Below, one piece after another: positions 1 through 5,673 of a DNA stretch of 5,673 nt (the first letter of the stretch is position 1; every line of letters begins with the position of its first letter). Origin of the DNA: Kiritimatiellia bacterium. GTDB lineage: Bacteria; Verrucomicrobiota; Kiritimatiellia; UBA8416; SLMC01. Location of the stretch: positions 1-5,673 of the forward strand of contig SLMC01000388.1 of assembly GCA_007133745.1 (NCBI GenBank), in the 5' to 3' direction. The notes below the pieces were generated by a model. That model was not told the origin of the DNA. It was given only the letters and a program-made list of their open reading frames with translations, and searched no databases. The position numbers and the translations under genes were made by a program.

Positions 1-3000
1 ATCGTAGTACACCGGCCAGTTGTTGGTGGTCAGGGGACGAGCGTACTGCGGAGAGACGTACAGCGTCGTCGGCGTGTTCGTGGGCCACTGCGAGAAGGTC
101 CACGACTGACTGTCCCCGAACACGTAGCCCGAGGATGTCGCCAAGCGCAGCATGTTCCCTTGCGGTTGATATGCCTTTCTTAAACGCACTTTCAAGTGGG
201 ACACCGTCTGTTGCGGCCAGACTTCCAGCCGGATGGACGACAATCCGGCGATGTTGTTGGTGGCGCTGCCCGGCACGAGCGGACGCAAAGGCGGCGTGAT
301 CAGCGCGCCACGCTCCAAGGTGAATCCGTCCTTGCCTTCCTCGTCGGCCGCGTTAATGACGCCGTTGCGGTCCGTGTCGCCCGTCAGTGTTATCCGGGCC
401 ACCTGCCCCAGCCTGACCGTGTCGGTTTCAACGGAAACGTCATGCGAAAGCGTGGCCAGTACGCTGTCCACCCAGCGCACCCAATTCGTGCTATGCGTGA
501 CGACATAGTCCTTGGGCCAGTCGCCATCGTCGCAGGGAACGGTCAGCGGAGAGTCCTCGCCGTCCACTTTCAGCCATTTGTTCGGCGGGTTGGTCCAGGC
601 GATCTGGAAACTGCCGAACACGTCGCCGGGCGCTTCGCCCGGCCAGGGGTTGTTGATCCGCAGCTTCGTCACGCCGTTCGAGAGAATGACGCCAGGATCG
701 ATCTCATCCTCGTCGGGAACTTCGTTTCCTGCCGGGTACACGCCGGCCAGATCCACTTCGATGGCGGGCACGAACCGGAATTCCGCCGTGTTCTCGAACC
801 AGGCGGGATCGCGGTTGGTTTTCGTCGCCAGAATTCCCGAGGGATCGTTCTTCTGGACTTCGAAGTACGGACTGGCGCTGCGGACATCGGCGATGTAGTC
901 GTAGGTGGTCGGGTGCGCGGCGTGCATAAGCGCCATCGGCTCGACCTGGGCGCGGTACCAGCGGTACGGCCGGAACTGGTTGTACACGCGTGCCTCGCCG
1001 GGATTCTCAGGCGCGTAGCCGGAGAAGCTTGCCATCGGCTGATGCCACAGGAACGTGTGCTCGGGGTCCATCTCCGTATCCGTCACGATCAGCCGGTAAC
1101 GGCGCTGGGCCAGGGTGGCCGTGCGGTCCACGGCCTCTCCGACGACCAGTTCGCCCTCGACCCGGTAGCCGCCCAGATTGATGGTCGACATCGGATAGGT
1201 TCCGTCGGCCACTTCCTCGCCGTCATTGATGCCGTCGCCATCGGAATCCGCATTGTTCATGGACGTTCCGAACAGCAACTCATGAAGATTGGATATCCCA
1301 TCGTTGTCCTGATCGAGGTCCGCATCGTTCGGGTTTAGAGGATCGAGAAAATCGTGTTGCGCTTCGATGCCGTCGGGTATCAGGTCGCCGTCAGTGTCCC
1401 ATAGGTTCGGGTTCGTGCCCAACAGGAATTCCTCCCATGTCGACAGCCCGTCCCCGTCCGGGTCGGCGTTCGGATCGGGCTCGTTCGGGTTCAGCGCGGC
1501 CGCAGCCCCGAAATGCTCGATCTCCCAGGCGTCGGGGAATCCGTCCCCGTCCGTGTCGGCTTTGAACATGTCCAGCCCGTACAGATATTTCTCCAGGTTG
1601 GTCAGCCCGGCACCGGTGAAGTCGCCGGCCGCGTCGGCGGGGTTGTTCTTGTCCAGACCGGGCCGCTCTACCTTGACCGCTCCGGTCATTCGCCGGTAAT
1701 GGTTGAAGGTCGCTTCGATCATCGGGGTCGGGGCATAGACTTCAACCCGATCCGTTTCCGCGTCGGGAGCGGACAGCCCGAATACCGACACGGTGTCGGG
1801 ATTGCCGTCGGGTTTCGTGTATGTCAGCGTGTAGCCTATTTTACCGTCCAGAACATGGACCTGCGCCCGGATCGAATCTGTGCCCAAGTATTGCCACCTT
1901 ATAGGCGTCGAAATCTCGGAACTTTGCAGCATGCTGCTGTTCCTGTACAAACGGGTCATGACGGAAGCCTGTGTCGCGTTTTTGGCGTCAGTCACGCCGA
2001 CATGCAGGTACAGCTTGTAGCCGTTCGCTAAACGGATTTCCCAATAGCACCAGGCGTAGCCGTCCAACTGGCTCGACCATATCCGGAATTCCGCCTCGGC
2101 GCTGTGGTTGGTCAGCGAATGGTCGTACACCTTCCGAACGAAGGCCGTCTCGTTGATCGGAGGAAGCAGCCACTGCTTGCCGTCCGCGCCCTGTATCGTC
2201 CAGTTCCCCGAGTTGGTCGTCCACAGGCTCAGCCGCCCGGAGCTGGTGGCCGGGTCCTCGAACACGGTCCCGCCCCAATGCTCCATCTCGTACCAGTCCG
2301 GCAGGCCGTCTTCGTCGGTATCGAGCCCGATCTCGAAGTCCACGGCCGTGACGCGGCTGGTGACGGCGATCGGGTCCTGCGCGTACTGGCCGCCTTCCTC
2401 CAGATGCGTGTACTGGCCGTCGCCGTTCTCGTCGATGAAGGCGCGGATGTAGTAGTCGCCGGGCGGCAGACCGACGATGGCGTAATTCATCGGAAAACTG
2501 GCGTAGATCGGATCCATGTTCTCGTCGTGGGCGACGATCCAGGGCAGGAACGCGCTGTAGGTCGTGTCCCAGCCGTGTTCGGAGACGGCGATTACATGCA
2601 CGTTGCCGGTCGCGCTGCCGGCGTAGTCGATCTGGCCCCAGACCGAGGGCTGGTCCTCGAGCGTAATGTCCAGACCGGAAACGTCCTGGGTCGGATGAAC
2701 AGCGCTGACGCTGTACAGGCCCCAAGGCTCCCAGATATCGCGCTCGCCGTCGCCATCGAGGTCCATGAAGGCTTTGAGCCATAAGTCGCGGCGGTTGCCG
2801 ACCAGATTCGTGTAGCCGCCCGGCCCCGACAGGATGGTTTGCCAGGTTTTGGCCCAGCTCGCGGCGTTGGTGACGGCCCGCACGTGCACCGGCCCGCTTT
2901 CCGGGCCGACGTAGAGAACCTCGCCCGAGAGCTCGACGCCATGGCTGTCGGCGTCGTGAGGATCGGTCTTGAGCACGAGCCGCTCGAAGGCGTCGCTGTA

Positions 3001-3903
3001 GCCGTCGGCGTCGCTGTCCAGATCGTGGTTGCCGACAATGAAGAATCCGGTGTTCGCCGACAATGCGGTGGAGCCGGTGTTCGTCCAGACGATGCTCGTG
3101 CTGCCGGTCGTTGCCAGCGGCGCGGAAATCAGGCGCCAGTCGCCCTGAACGAGGTCGGTCGAGAAGTACACGTCCAGCCGGTTGGTGAAGTCCAATGGGT
3201 ACGCGATGTCCAGTACGGCTTCGTTGGTCGTCAGGGTGAAGCCCGTGATGACGATGTTGGTAACGCCGCCTCCGCCCATGAGCATCATGAAGCCGGCGTT
3301 GTCGAGGGGCTCGGCAGTCTTTTCGCCGTCTTTGATCAGGCGCCAGGCGCGCAGGGCGGGCTCGGAGATTAGGCGCCAGGTCAGGGCGATGCGGGAGGCG
3401 TCGCGTTCGGCGGGGGCGGCGTCCGGATAAAGGCGGCGAACCAGTCGGTCGGCGGCGTAGTCCGGCGGCGCGGGCAGGCGCAGCAGCTCGGTTCCGGTTC
3501 GGCTCAGAACGACCCGCTCGCGGGTCCGGGGGTCTTCGTGCACGGTGACGGGATAGACGTTGACGCCTTCCCAGTTTTCGATGTCGTCCCGGGTCAGCAG
3601 TTTACGCGGTAGCGGGTTCCGGACGTAGAGGCGCAGACCTTGAGGCTGGTTCAGTACCATGCCCGGCGGCATGAGCCGCAGGAACTCGATCTGATATCGG
3701 TCGAAATCCTCGACAAGGTCGGCCAGTCCGTCGATGGCGTCGGCGGCAGGGGTGTTGTACAGATCGGTCTCGTAGGTTTCGAAAGAGGCGTTGCGGGCGG
3801 CGCGCGCGCCCATAACAGCCAGAACAACCAGCAGCCCTGCCAGTCCGATCAACAGCGCGACGTTCGCTTTCCCCTCTATCCAGCGCCGGACAGCTTTACC
3901 CAT
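1..3903 (-). CDS. Large exported multidomain protein with TSP3-like calcium-binding repeats (C-terminus beyond window)
   Basis: The frame is open from the ATG at 3903 to the window edge: 1301 codons with no in-frame stop, so the 3' end is missing. The start is supported by AGGAG six bases upstream and by an in-frame TAG four codons before the ATG. Residues 1-13 are basic. Residues 14-32 form one hydrophobic helix ending near ARAA, which could be a signal peptide or an anchor. Then follow an unrecognised beta-rich region (about 39-213, with YPVTV at 117-121), an Ig/FN3-like sandwich (about 214-293), a single TSP3-like unit (294-321), and two tandem beta-sandwich domains (322-417, 418-526). After these come another Asp-rich unit (528-545), a beta-rich module (546-750), five TSP3-like units (783-902), and a C-terminal region with an Asp-rich motif at 1175-1202. 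I find only two cysteines (619 and 1124). This fits a secreted or outer-surface calcium-stabilised protein. I see no catalytic signature and the function is unknown. Co-transcription with hldD is possible. Confidence 0.93.
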   Translation of the reverse strand, partial: MGKAVRRWIEGKANVALLIGLAGLLVVLAVMGARAARNASFETYETDLYNTPAADAIDGLADLVEDFDRYQIEFLRLMPPGMVLNQPQGLRLYVRNPLPRKLLTRDDIENWEGVNVYPVTVHEDPRTRERVVLSRTGTELLRLPAPPDYAADRLVRRLYPDAAPAERDASRIALTWRLISEPALRAWRLIKDGEKTAEPLDNAGFMMLMGGGGVTNIVITGFTLTTNEAVLDIAYPLDFTNRLDVYFSTDLVQGDWRLISAPLATTGSTSIVWTNTGSTALSANTGFFIVGNHDLDSDADGYSDAFERLVLKTDPHDADSHGVELSGEVLYVGPESGPVHVRAVTNAASWAKTWQTILSGPGGYTNLVGNRRDLWLKAFMDLDGDGERDIWEPWGLYSVSAVHPTQDVSGLDITLEDQPSVWGQIDYAGSATGNVHVIAVSEHGWDTTYSAFLPWIVAHDENMDPIYASFPMNYAIVGLPPGDYYIRAFIDENGDGQYTHLEEGGQYAQDPIAVTSRVTAVDFEIGLDTDEDGLPDWYEMEHWGGTVFEDPATSSGRLSLWTTNSGNWTIQGADGKQWLLPPINETAFVRKVYDHSLTNHSAEAEFRIWSSQLDGYAWCYWEIRLANGYKLYLHVGVTDAKNATQASVMTRLYRNSSMLQSSEISTPIRWQYLGTDSIRAQVHVLDGKIGYTLTYTKPDGNPDTVSVFGLSAPDAETDRVEVYAPTPMIEATFNHYRRMTGAVKVERPGLDKNNPADAAGDFTGAGLTNLEKYLYGLDMFKADTDGDGFPDAWEIEHFGAAAALNPNEPDPNADPDGDGLSTWEEFLLGTNPNLWDTDGDLIPDGIEAQHDFLDPLNPNDADLDQDNDGISNLHELLFGTSMNNADSDGDGINDGEEVADGTYPMSTINLGGYRVEGELVVGEAVDRTATLAQRRYRLIVTDTEMDPEHTFLWHQPMASFSGYAPENPGEARVYNQFRPYRWYRAQVEPMALMHAAHPTTYDYIADVRSASPYFEVQKNDPSGILATKTNRDPAWFENTAEFRFVPAIEVDLAGVYPAGNEVPDEDEIDPGVILSNGVTKLRINNPWPGEAPGDVFGSFQIAWTNPPNKWLKVDGEDSPLTVPCDDGDWPKDYVVTHSTNWVRWVDSVLATLSHDVSVETDTVRLGQVARITLTGDTDRNGVINAADEEGKDGFTLERGALITPPLRPLVPGSATNNIAGLSSIRLEVWPQQTVSHLKVRLRKAYQPQGNMLRLATSSGYVFGDSQSWTFSQWPTNTPTTLYVSPQYARPLTTNNWPVYYD
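1198..1557 (-). repeat. Array of five TSP3-like Asp-rich calcium-binding repeats within the large protein
   Basis: These are residues 783-902 of the large protein. Units begin at Asp783 (DTDGDGFPDAWEIEHFG), Asp814 (DPDGDGLSTWEEFLLGTNP), Asp836 (DTDGDLIPDGIE), Asp862 (DLDQDNDGISNLHELLFGT) and Asp886 (DSDGDGINDGEE). Spacing is 31, 22, 26 and 24 residues. In thrombospondin type 3 and related repeats the D-x-D-x-D-G loop binds calcium and stiffens a stalk. The third unit has Leu where the loop glycine is expected. Single related units stand at residues 294-321 and 528-545. Confidence 0.85.
2326..2940 (-). repeat. Tandem duplicated beta-sandwich domains with DxDGDG loops in the large protein
   Basis: Residues 322-417 and 418-526 share two diagnostic segments. 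One is YVGPESGPVHVRAV versus YAGSATGNVHVIAV near the start of each domain. The other is LWLKAFMDLDGDG (Asp381-Gly386 loop) versus YYIRAFIDENGDG (Asp491-Gly496 loop). The common pattern is A-F-[MI]-D-x-[DN]-G-D-G. This suggests an internal domain duplication of the prealbumin-like or carboxypeptidase-regulatory-like kind, with a calcium-binding loop in each copy. The fold name is inference. Confidence 0.7.
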
Positions 3904-3909
3904 GACATG

Positions 3910-3914
3910 CTCCT
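3910..3914 (-). promoter_or_regulatory. Ribosome binding site of the large surface-protein gene
   Basis: AGGAG on the minus strand lies six bases before the ATG at 3903, an optimal Shine-Dalgarno sequence and spacing. It decides the start. A second ATG at 3908, in another frame, sits only one base from the site. The in-frame TAG at 3913-3915 excludes any upstream extension. Confidence 0.85.
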
Positions 3915-3919
3915 ATTGT

Positions 3920-3928
3920 GTTATATCA
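3920..3928 (-). promoter_or_regulatory. Weak candidate extended -10 element (TGATATAAC)
   Basis: TGnTATAAC matches the extended -10 pattern with one mismatch in the hexamer, in the AT-rich stretch before the large gene. A -35 hexamer at normal spacing is not evident, and the implied start at about 3913 would leave a leader of roughly ten bases. Treat it as a candidate only. Confidence 0.22.
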
Positions 3929-4045
3929 AAATCGTTTGTCTATAACCCTCCGGAATCTTGGCATTGGCATTGTCGAGTTTGAAGCGCACGGCAAAGCCGG
4001 AACGCGCCGGAAAAGCTACATCCCGACCGGTTCGCCGAAGCGCGC

Positions 4046-5014
4046 CTACGGCGCCAGCCCGTCGCGCACGGTGGCGGCCACGCCGTCTTCCAGGGAGGTG
4101 AAAGCCCGGTCGTAGCCCGCCTGCCGCAACTTGGCCGTCTCGGCCTGCGTATGATACTGGTAGCGTTCGCGCAAAACCTCCGGCATGTCCACGAACACGA
4201 TGTTCGGCTCGCGATCCATGGCCGCGAACACCGCGCGCGCCAAGTCCAGCCACGTCCGCGCGCGTCCGGTGCCGCAATTGAACAGGCCCGAGACCTCGGG
4301 CCGGTCGTGGAAAAACAGCGTCGCGGCCACCGCATCGGCGACATAGACGAAATCGCGCTCCTGTTCGCCGTTCCCCCATTCCGGGCGATGCGACTTGAAC
4401 AACCGCACTTCGCCCGTGTCCAGGATCTGACGGTGCGCCTTGTGCACCACCGACCGCATCTCGCCTTTGTGATCTTCGCGCGGCCCGTACACGTTGAAAT
4501 ACTTCAGCCCCGCGATCCGGTCCAATACGCCCTGTTCGCGCGCCCACAGATCGAACCGATGCTTGGACCAGCCGTACGGGTTCAACGGAGCCAGCTCCTG
4601 CAGACGCGTTTCGTCGTCGGCATACCCGCGCGTGCCATCTCCGTAAGTCGCGGCGCTCGACGCGTACACGAACCGACTGCCCGACCGCAGACACCACGCG
4701 CACAATTCCTGCGTGGTGCGGGTGTTGTTGTCCTCCAGAAAGGCTTCGTCCAGTTCCGTGGTGGAACTGCATGCGCCCATGTGGAACAGCGTGACCGGCG
4801 CCGCCTGAACGCCGCGCCGGACCCGCGCCCGAAACTCGTCGGGGTCCATCAGCTCGCGAAACGCCAGGTCGTCCAGATACGATCGGCGCATCGGATCATC
4901 CGGCCGATCGACAATCGTAATGTTCTCGTGCCCGCGCCGGTTCAACGCTTCGACCAGATGACTGCCGATAAACCCGGCGCCGCCCGTCACTATGTAATAG
5001 GAGTCGTTCTTCAT
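4046..5014 (-). CDS. hldD: ADP-L-glycero-D-manno-heptose 6-epimerase
   Basis: This 322-residue cytoplasmic enzyme, also called RfaD, converts ADP-D-glycero-beta-D-manno-heptose to the L-glycero form, the last step in making the inner-core LPS heptose donor. It is a short-chain dehydrogenase/reductase of the extended type. The Rossmann dinucleotide-binding motif TGGAGFIGSHL lies at 10-20, with Asp36 at the end of the second strand. SSAATYG (119-125) gives the active-site Ser120, and NPYGWSK gives Tyr147 and Lys151. GPREDHKGEM (177-186) supplies Lys183, which corresponds to the second catalytic lysine in E. coli HldD. Length is close to the E. coli enzyme (310). The ATG overlaps the rfaE2 stop codon (ATGA). 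A weak GGGGA lies just upstream, so translation is probably coupled to rfaE2. The stop is TAG. It appears intact, with no frameshift. Family assignment rests on the HKGEM and WSKH context rather than on SDR motifs alone. Confidence 0.96.
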   Translation of the reverse strand: MKNDSYYIVTGGAGFIGSHLVEALNRRGHENITIVDRPDDPMRRSYLDDLAFRELMDPDEFRARVRRGVQAAPVTLFHMGACSSTTELDEAFLEDNNTRTTQELCAWCLRSGSRFVYASSAATYGDGTRGYADDETRLQELAPLNPYGWSKHRFDLWAREQGVLDRIAGLKYFNVYGPREDHKGEMRSVVHKAHRQILDTGEVRLFKSHRPEWGNGEQERDFVYVADAVAATLFFHDRPEVSGLFNCGTGRARTWLDLARAVFAAMDREPNIVFVDMPEVLRERYQYHTQAETAKLRQAGYDRAFTSLEDGVAATVRDGLAP

Positions 5015-5493
5015 GGATTCCCCGCCATGAGCCCGATCAGCCGGGTGGTCGAGCGTTCCGGCGTCAGCGGCGCCAGGACCACTCGCCCCCCGTTCGACTC
5101 GACCGCCTCCCGACCCGACACGTAATGCGCCCAGTCCGCGCCCTTGACCAGCACATCCGGCAACAGCGCCCGAATCAGACGCTCAGGCTCGTCGTCGTCG
5201 AAAACAATCACATAGTCCACCGGCTCCAGCGCCGCCAACAGCCGTGCGCGCTCGGCCTCGGTCACCAGCGGACGGCTCGGCCCCTTGTTGCGCCGCACTG
5301 AGGCGTCCGAATTGACCCCCACGATCAGCGCATCGCCCTGACGACGCGCGAACAGAAGATAGTCCAAATGCCCCGCGTGCAGGATGTCGAAGCATCCGTT
5401 GGTAAAGACCACAGCACGTCCCGTTTCGCGCAACCGGCGCCGCGCCTCGGTCAACGCGGCCAAATCAACCATTTTGCTGTCAGGTGTTCGCAT
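5011..5493 (-). CDS. rfaE2: D-glycero-beta-D-manno-heptose 1-phosphate adenylyltransferase (stand-alone)
   Basis: This 160-residue cytoplasmic nucleotidyltransferase, also called HldC, corresponds to the C-terminal domain of E. coli HldE. It transfers AMP from ATP to D-glycero-beta-D-manno-heptose 1-phosphate, giving the ADP-heptose that HldD then epimerises. The cytidylyltransferase-like fold shows in VVFTNGCFDILHAGHLDYL (28-46), with the nucleotide-binding HxGH as HAGH at 39-42. Further family motifs are VNSD (60-63), DVLVKGADW (113-121, where many relatives have KGGD) and RSTT (147-150). No ribokinase-like kinase domain precedes it, because the upstream DNA is non-coding, so a separate HldA is expected elsewhere. 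The ATG at 5493 is preferred because AGGG lies nine bases upstream. An internal Met8 (5472) has no comparable site but cannot be excluded. Its TGA overlaps the hldD ATG by four bases, so the two form an operon. Confidence 0.95.
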   Translation of the reverse strand: MRTPDSKMVDLAALTEARRRLRETGRAVVFTNGCFDILHAGHLDYLLFARRQGDALIVGVNSDASVRRNKGPSRPLVTEAERARLLAALEPVDYVIVFDDDEPERLIRALLPDVLVKGADWAHYVSGREAVESNGGRVVLAPLTPERSTTRLIGLMAGNP

Positions 5494-5502
5494 AGTTGAA
5501 TA

Positions 5503-5506
5503 CCCT
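5503..5506 (-). promoter_or_regulatory. Probable ribosome binding site of rfaE2
   Basis: AGGG on the minus strand lies nine bases before the ATG at 5493. It is a modest Shine-Dalgarno match but the best one upstream, and it favours this start over the internal Met8 at 5472. Confidence 0.5.
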
Positions 5507-5546
5507 GTCGTTTTGTTGCCTAAAGGTCAAGTATTAAGGCGCTAAG

Positions 5547-5588
5547 GCGGGCTGGCGCCCGCAACCCAAGTTTGCGGGTATGTGGGTT
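5547..5588. repeat. Overlapping, mutually exclusive hairpins
   Basis: Three stems share bases. GCGGGC (5547-5552) pairs perfectly with GCCCGC (5557-5562) over a 4-base loop. CCCGCAA (5558-5564) pairs perfectly with TTGCGGG (5572-5578) over a 7-base loop. AACCCA (5563-5568) pairs with TGGGTT (5583-5588). The first two cannot form at once, nor can the second and third. No U-tract follows on either strand, so a classic terminator is unlikely. Confidence 0.6.
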
Positions 5589-5663
5589 TGGGAGTATGTG
5601 AGGATGAGAACGATCAACCCTGCCGTCCAGTTCTAGCTTTCCCCACACACTCCCACACCCACA
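5581..5663. repeat. Long imperfect inverted repeat, G/T-rich and C/A-rich arms
   Basis: The arm at 5581-5603 and the reverse complement of the arm at 5641-5663 agree at 20 of 23 positions. The 37-base loop contains an inner 5-bp stem, AGAAC (5607-5611) with GTTCT (5630-5634). The arms are low-complexity TGTGGG/GGGAGT-type sequence, so part of the match could reflect composition. The element reaches almost to the right edge and may continue beyond it. Confidence 0.65.
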
Positions 5664-5673
5664 CACTCACATA

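Larger units (their letters stand above)
3904..4045 (-). other. 142-bp gap between hldD and the large gene
   Basis: The half next to hldD is GC-rich and contains CCGG CGCGTT CCGG, a short self-complementary element with only a 4-bp stem and no T-tract, so it is not a convincing terminator. The half next to the large gene (about 3915-3960) is much richer in A+T. It holds TGATATAAC (3928-3920), which resembles an extended -10 element. That element would place the transcript start almost on the ribosome binding site, and no good -35 is visible, so the promoter call is weak. Read-through from hldD remains possible. Confidence 0.5.
5494..5673. other. Non-coding, structured region upstream of rfaE2
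   Basis: No convincing gene is seen on either strand. From the rfaE2 side it contains a short A+T-rich stretch (about 5494-5535) that includes TTGACC on the minus strand (5526-5531), a possible -35 box for which I cannot find a good -10. Next are two copies of an 8-base TAAGGCG-type direct repeat (5535-5550), overlapping hairpins (5547-5588), and a long imperfect inverted repeat (5581-5663). It presumably holds the promoter of the heptose operon. Confidence 0.6.

Noticed and set aside
196..1338. 380-codon plus-strand open frame
   Set aside because: It is antisense to the large minus-strand gene. Its Arg/His/Val/Gly-rich translation shows no domain, whereas the opposite strand gives clear Asp-rich calcium repeats across the same DNA.
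1198..1557. Array considered as a dockerin (cellulosome) module
   Set aside because: There are five irregularly spaced units with DAWE/GTNP extensions rather than the paired 22-residue F-hand repeats of dockerins. The TSP3-like reading fits better.
1988..2782. 264-codon minus-strand frame inside the large gene
   Set aside because: It is an out-of-register reading of the large gene. The Arg-rich translation has no motif, and the true frame stays open through it with sensible domains.
3979..4010. Possible terminator after hldD (CCGG repeats around CGCGTT)
   Set aside because: The stem is only 4 bp and does not extend. The run of T lies on the wrong side and is short.
3921..4772. 283-codon minus-strand frame overlapping hldD, considered as a frameshifted hldD end
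   Set aside because: The hldD frame is complete with all family motifs and a normal C-terminal helix region before its TAG, so no frameshift is needed.
4151..5125. 324-codon plus-strand open frame opposite hldD and rfaE2
   Set aside because: The minus strand encodes two intact, recognisable enzymes here. The plus frame is a GC-driven shadow spanning both and has no family motif.
5581..5663. Inverted repeat considered as a CRISPR array or insertion-sequence ends
   Set aside because: There are only two arms, inverted rather than direct, with no transposase or cas gene between or beside them in the window.

Overview
The window is GC-rich, densely coding bacterial DNA, and every gene I can support lies on the minus strand. 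It holds three of them, in transcription order: a stand-alone heptose-1-phosphate adenylyltransferase (rfaE2/hldC, 5011-5493), ADP-heptose 6-epimerase (hldD/rfaD, 4046-5014), and the first 1301 codons of a very large exported multidomain protein (1-3903) that runs off the left edge without a stop. Long open frames on the plus strand and in the other minus frames are shadows of these genes.

The two heptose genes catalyse the last two steps in making ADP-L-glycero-beta-D-manno-heptose, the donor for the inner core of lipopolysaccharide, so the host is a Gram-negative, LPS-making bacterium. They overlap by 4 bases (ATGA), so they are almost certainly co-transcribed and translationally coupled. 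The kinase half that is fused to the adenylyltransferase in E. coli HldE is absent here. HldA, GmhA and GmhB must be encoded elsewhere.

The large gene starts 142 bases after hldD behind a clear AGGAG ribosome binding site. Its product has an N-terminal hydrophobic export/anchor segment and an unrecognised beta-rich N-terminal region. Next come an Ig/FN3-like beta-sandwich, two tandem beta-sandwich domains each with a DxDGDG-type loop, a beta-rich module, and an array of five thrombospondin-type-3-like calcium-binding repeats. The last part is a long C-terminal region with a further Asp-rich motif that recalls the middle domain of protein-arginine deiminases. The protein is very poor in cysteine. 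This is the look of a secreted or outer-surface calcium-stabilised protein; nothing visible assigns a catalytic role.

The repeat style (DTDGDGFPDAWEIEHFG-like units with following GTNP motifs, and many TN-rich strands), together with LPS heptose genes, suggests the PVC group, most likely Kiritimatiellota or a relative. This is inference from sequence style, not proof.

The right-hand 180 bases (5494-5673), upstream of rfaE2, are non-coding and highly structured. They contain a compact set of overlapping, mutually exclusive hairpins and a long imperfect inverted repeat of G/T-rich and C/A-rich arms. This is the least explained part of the window.
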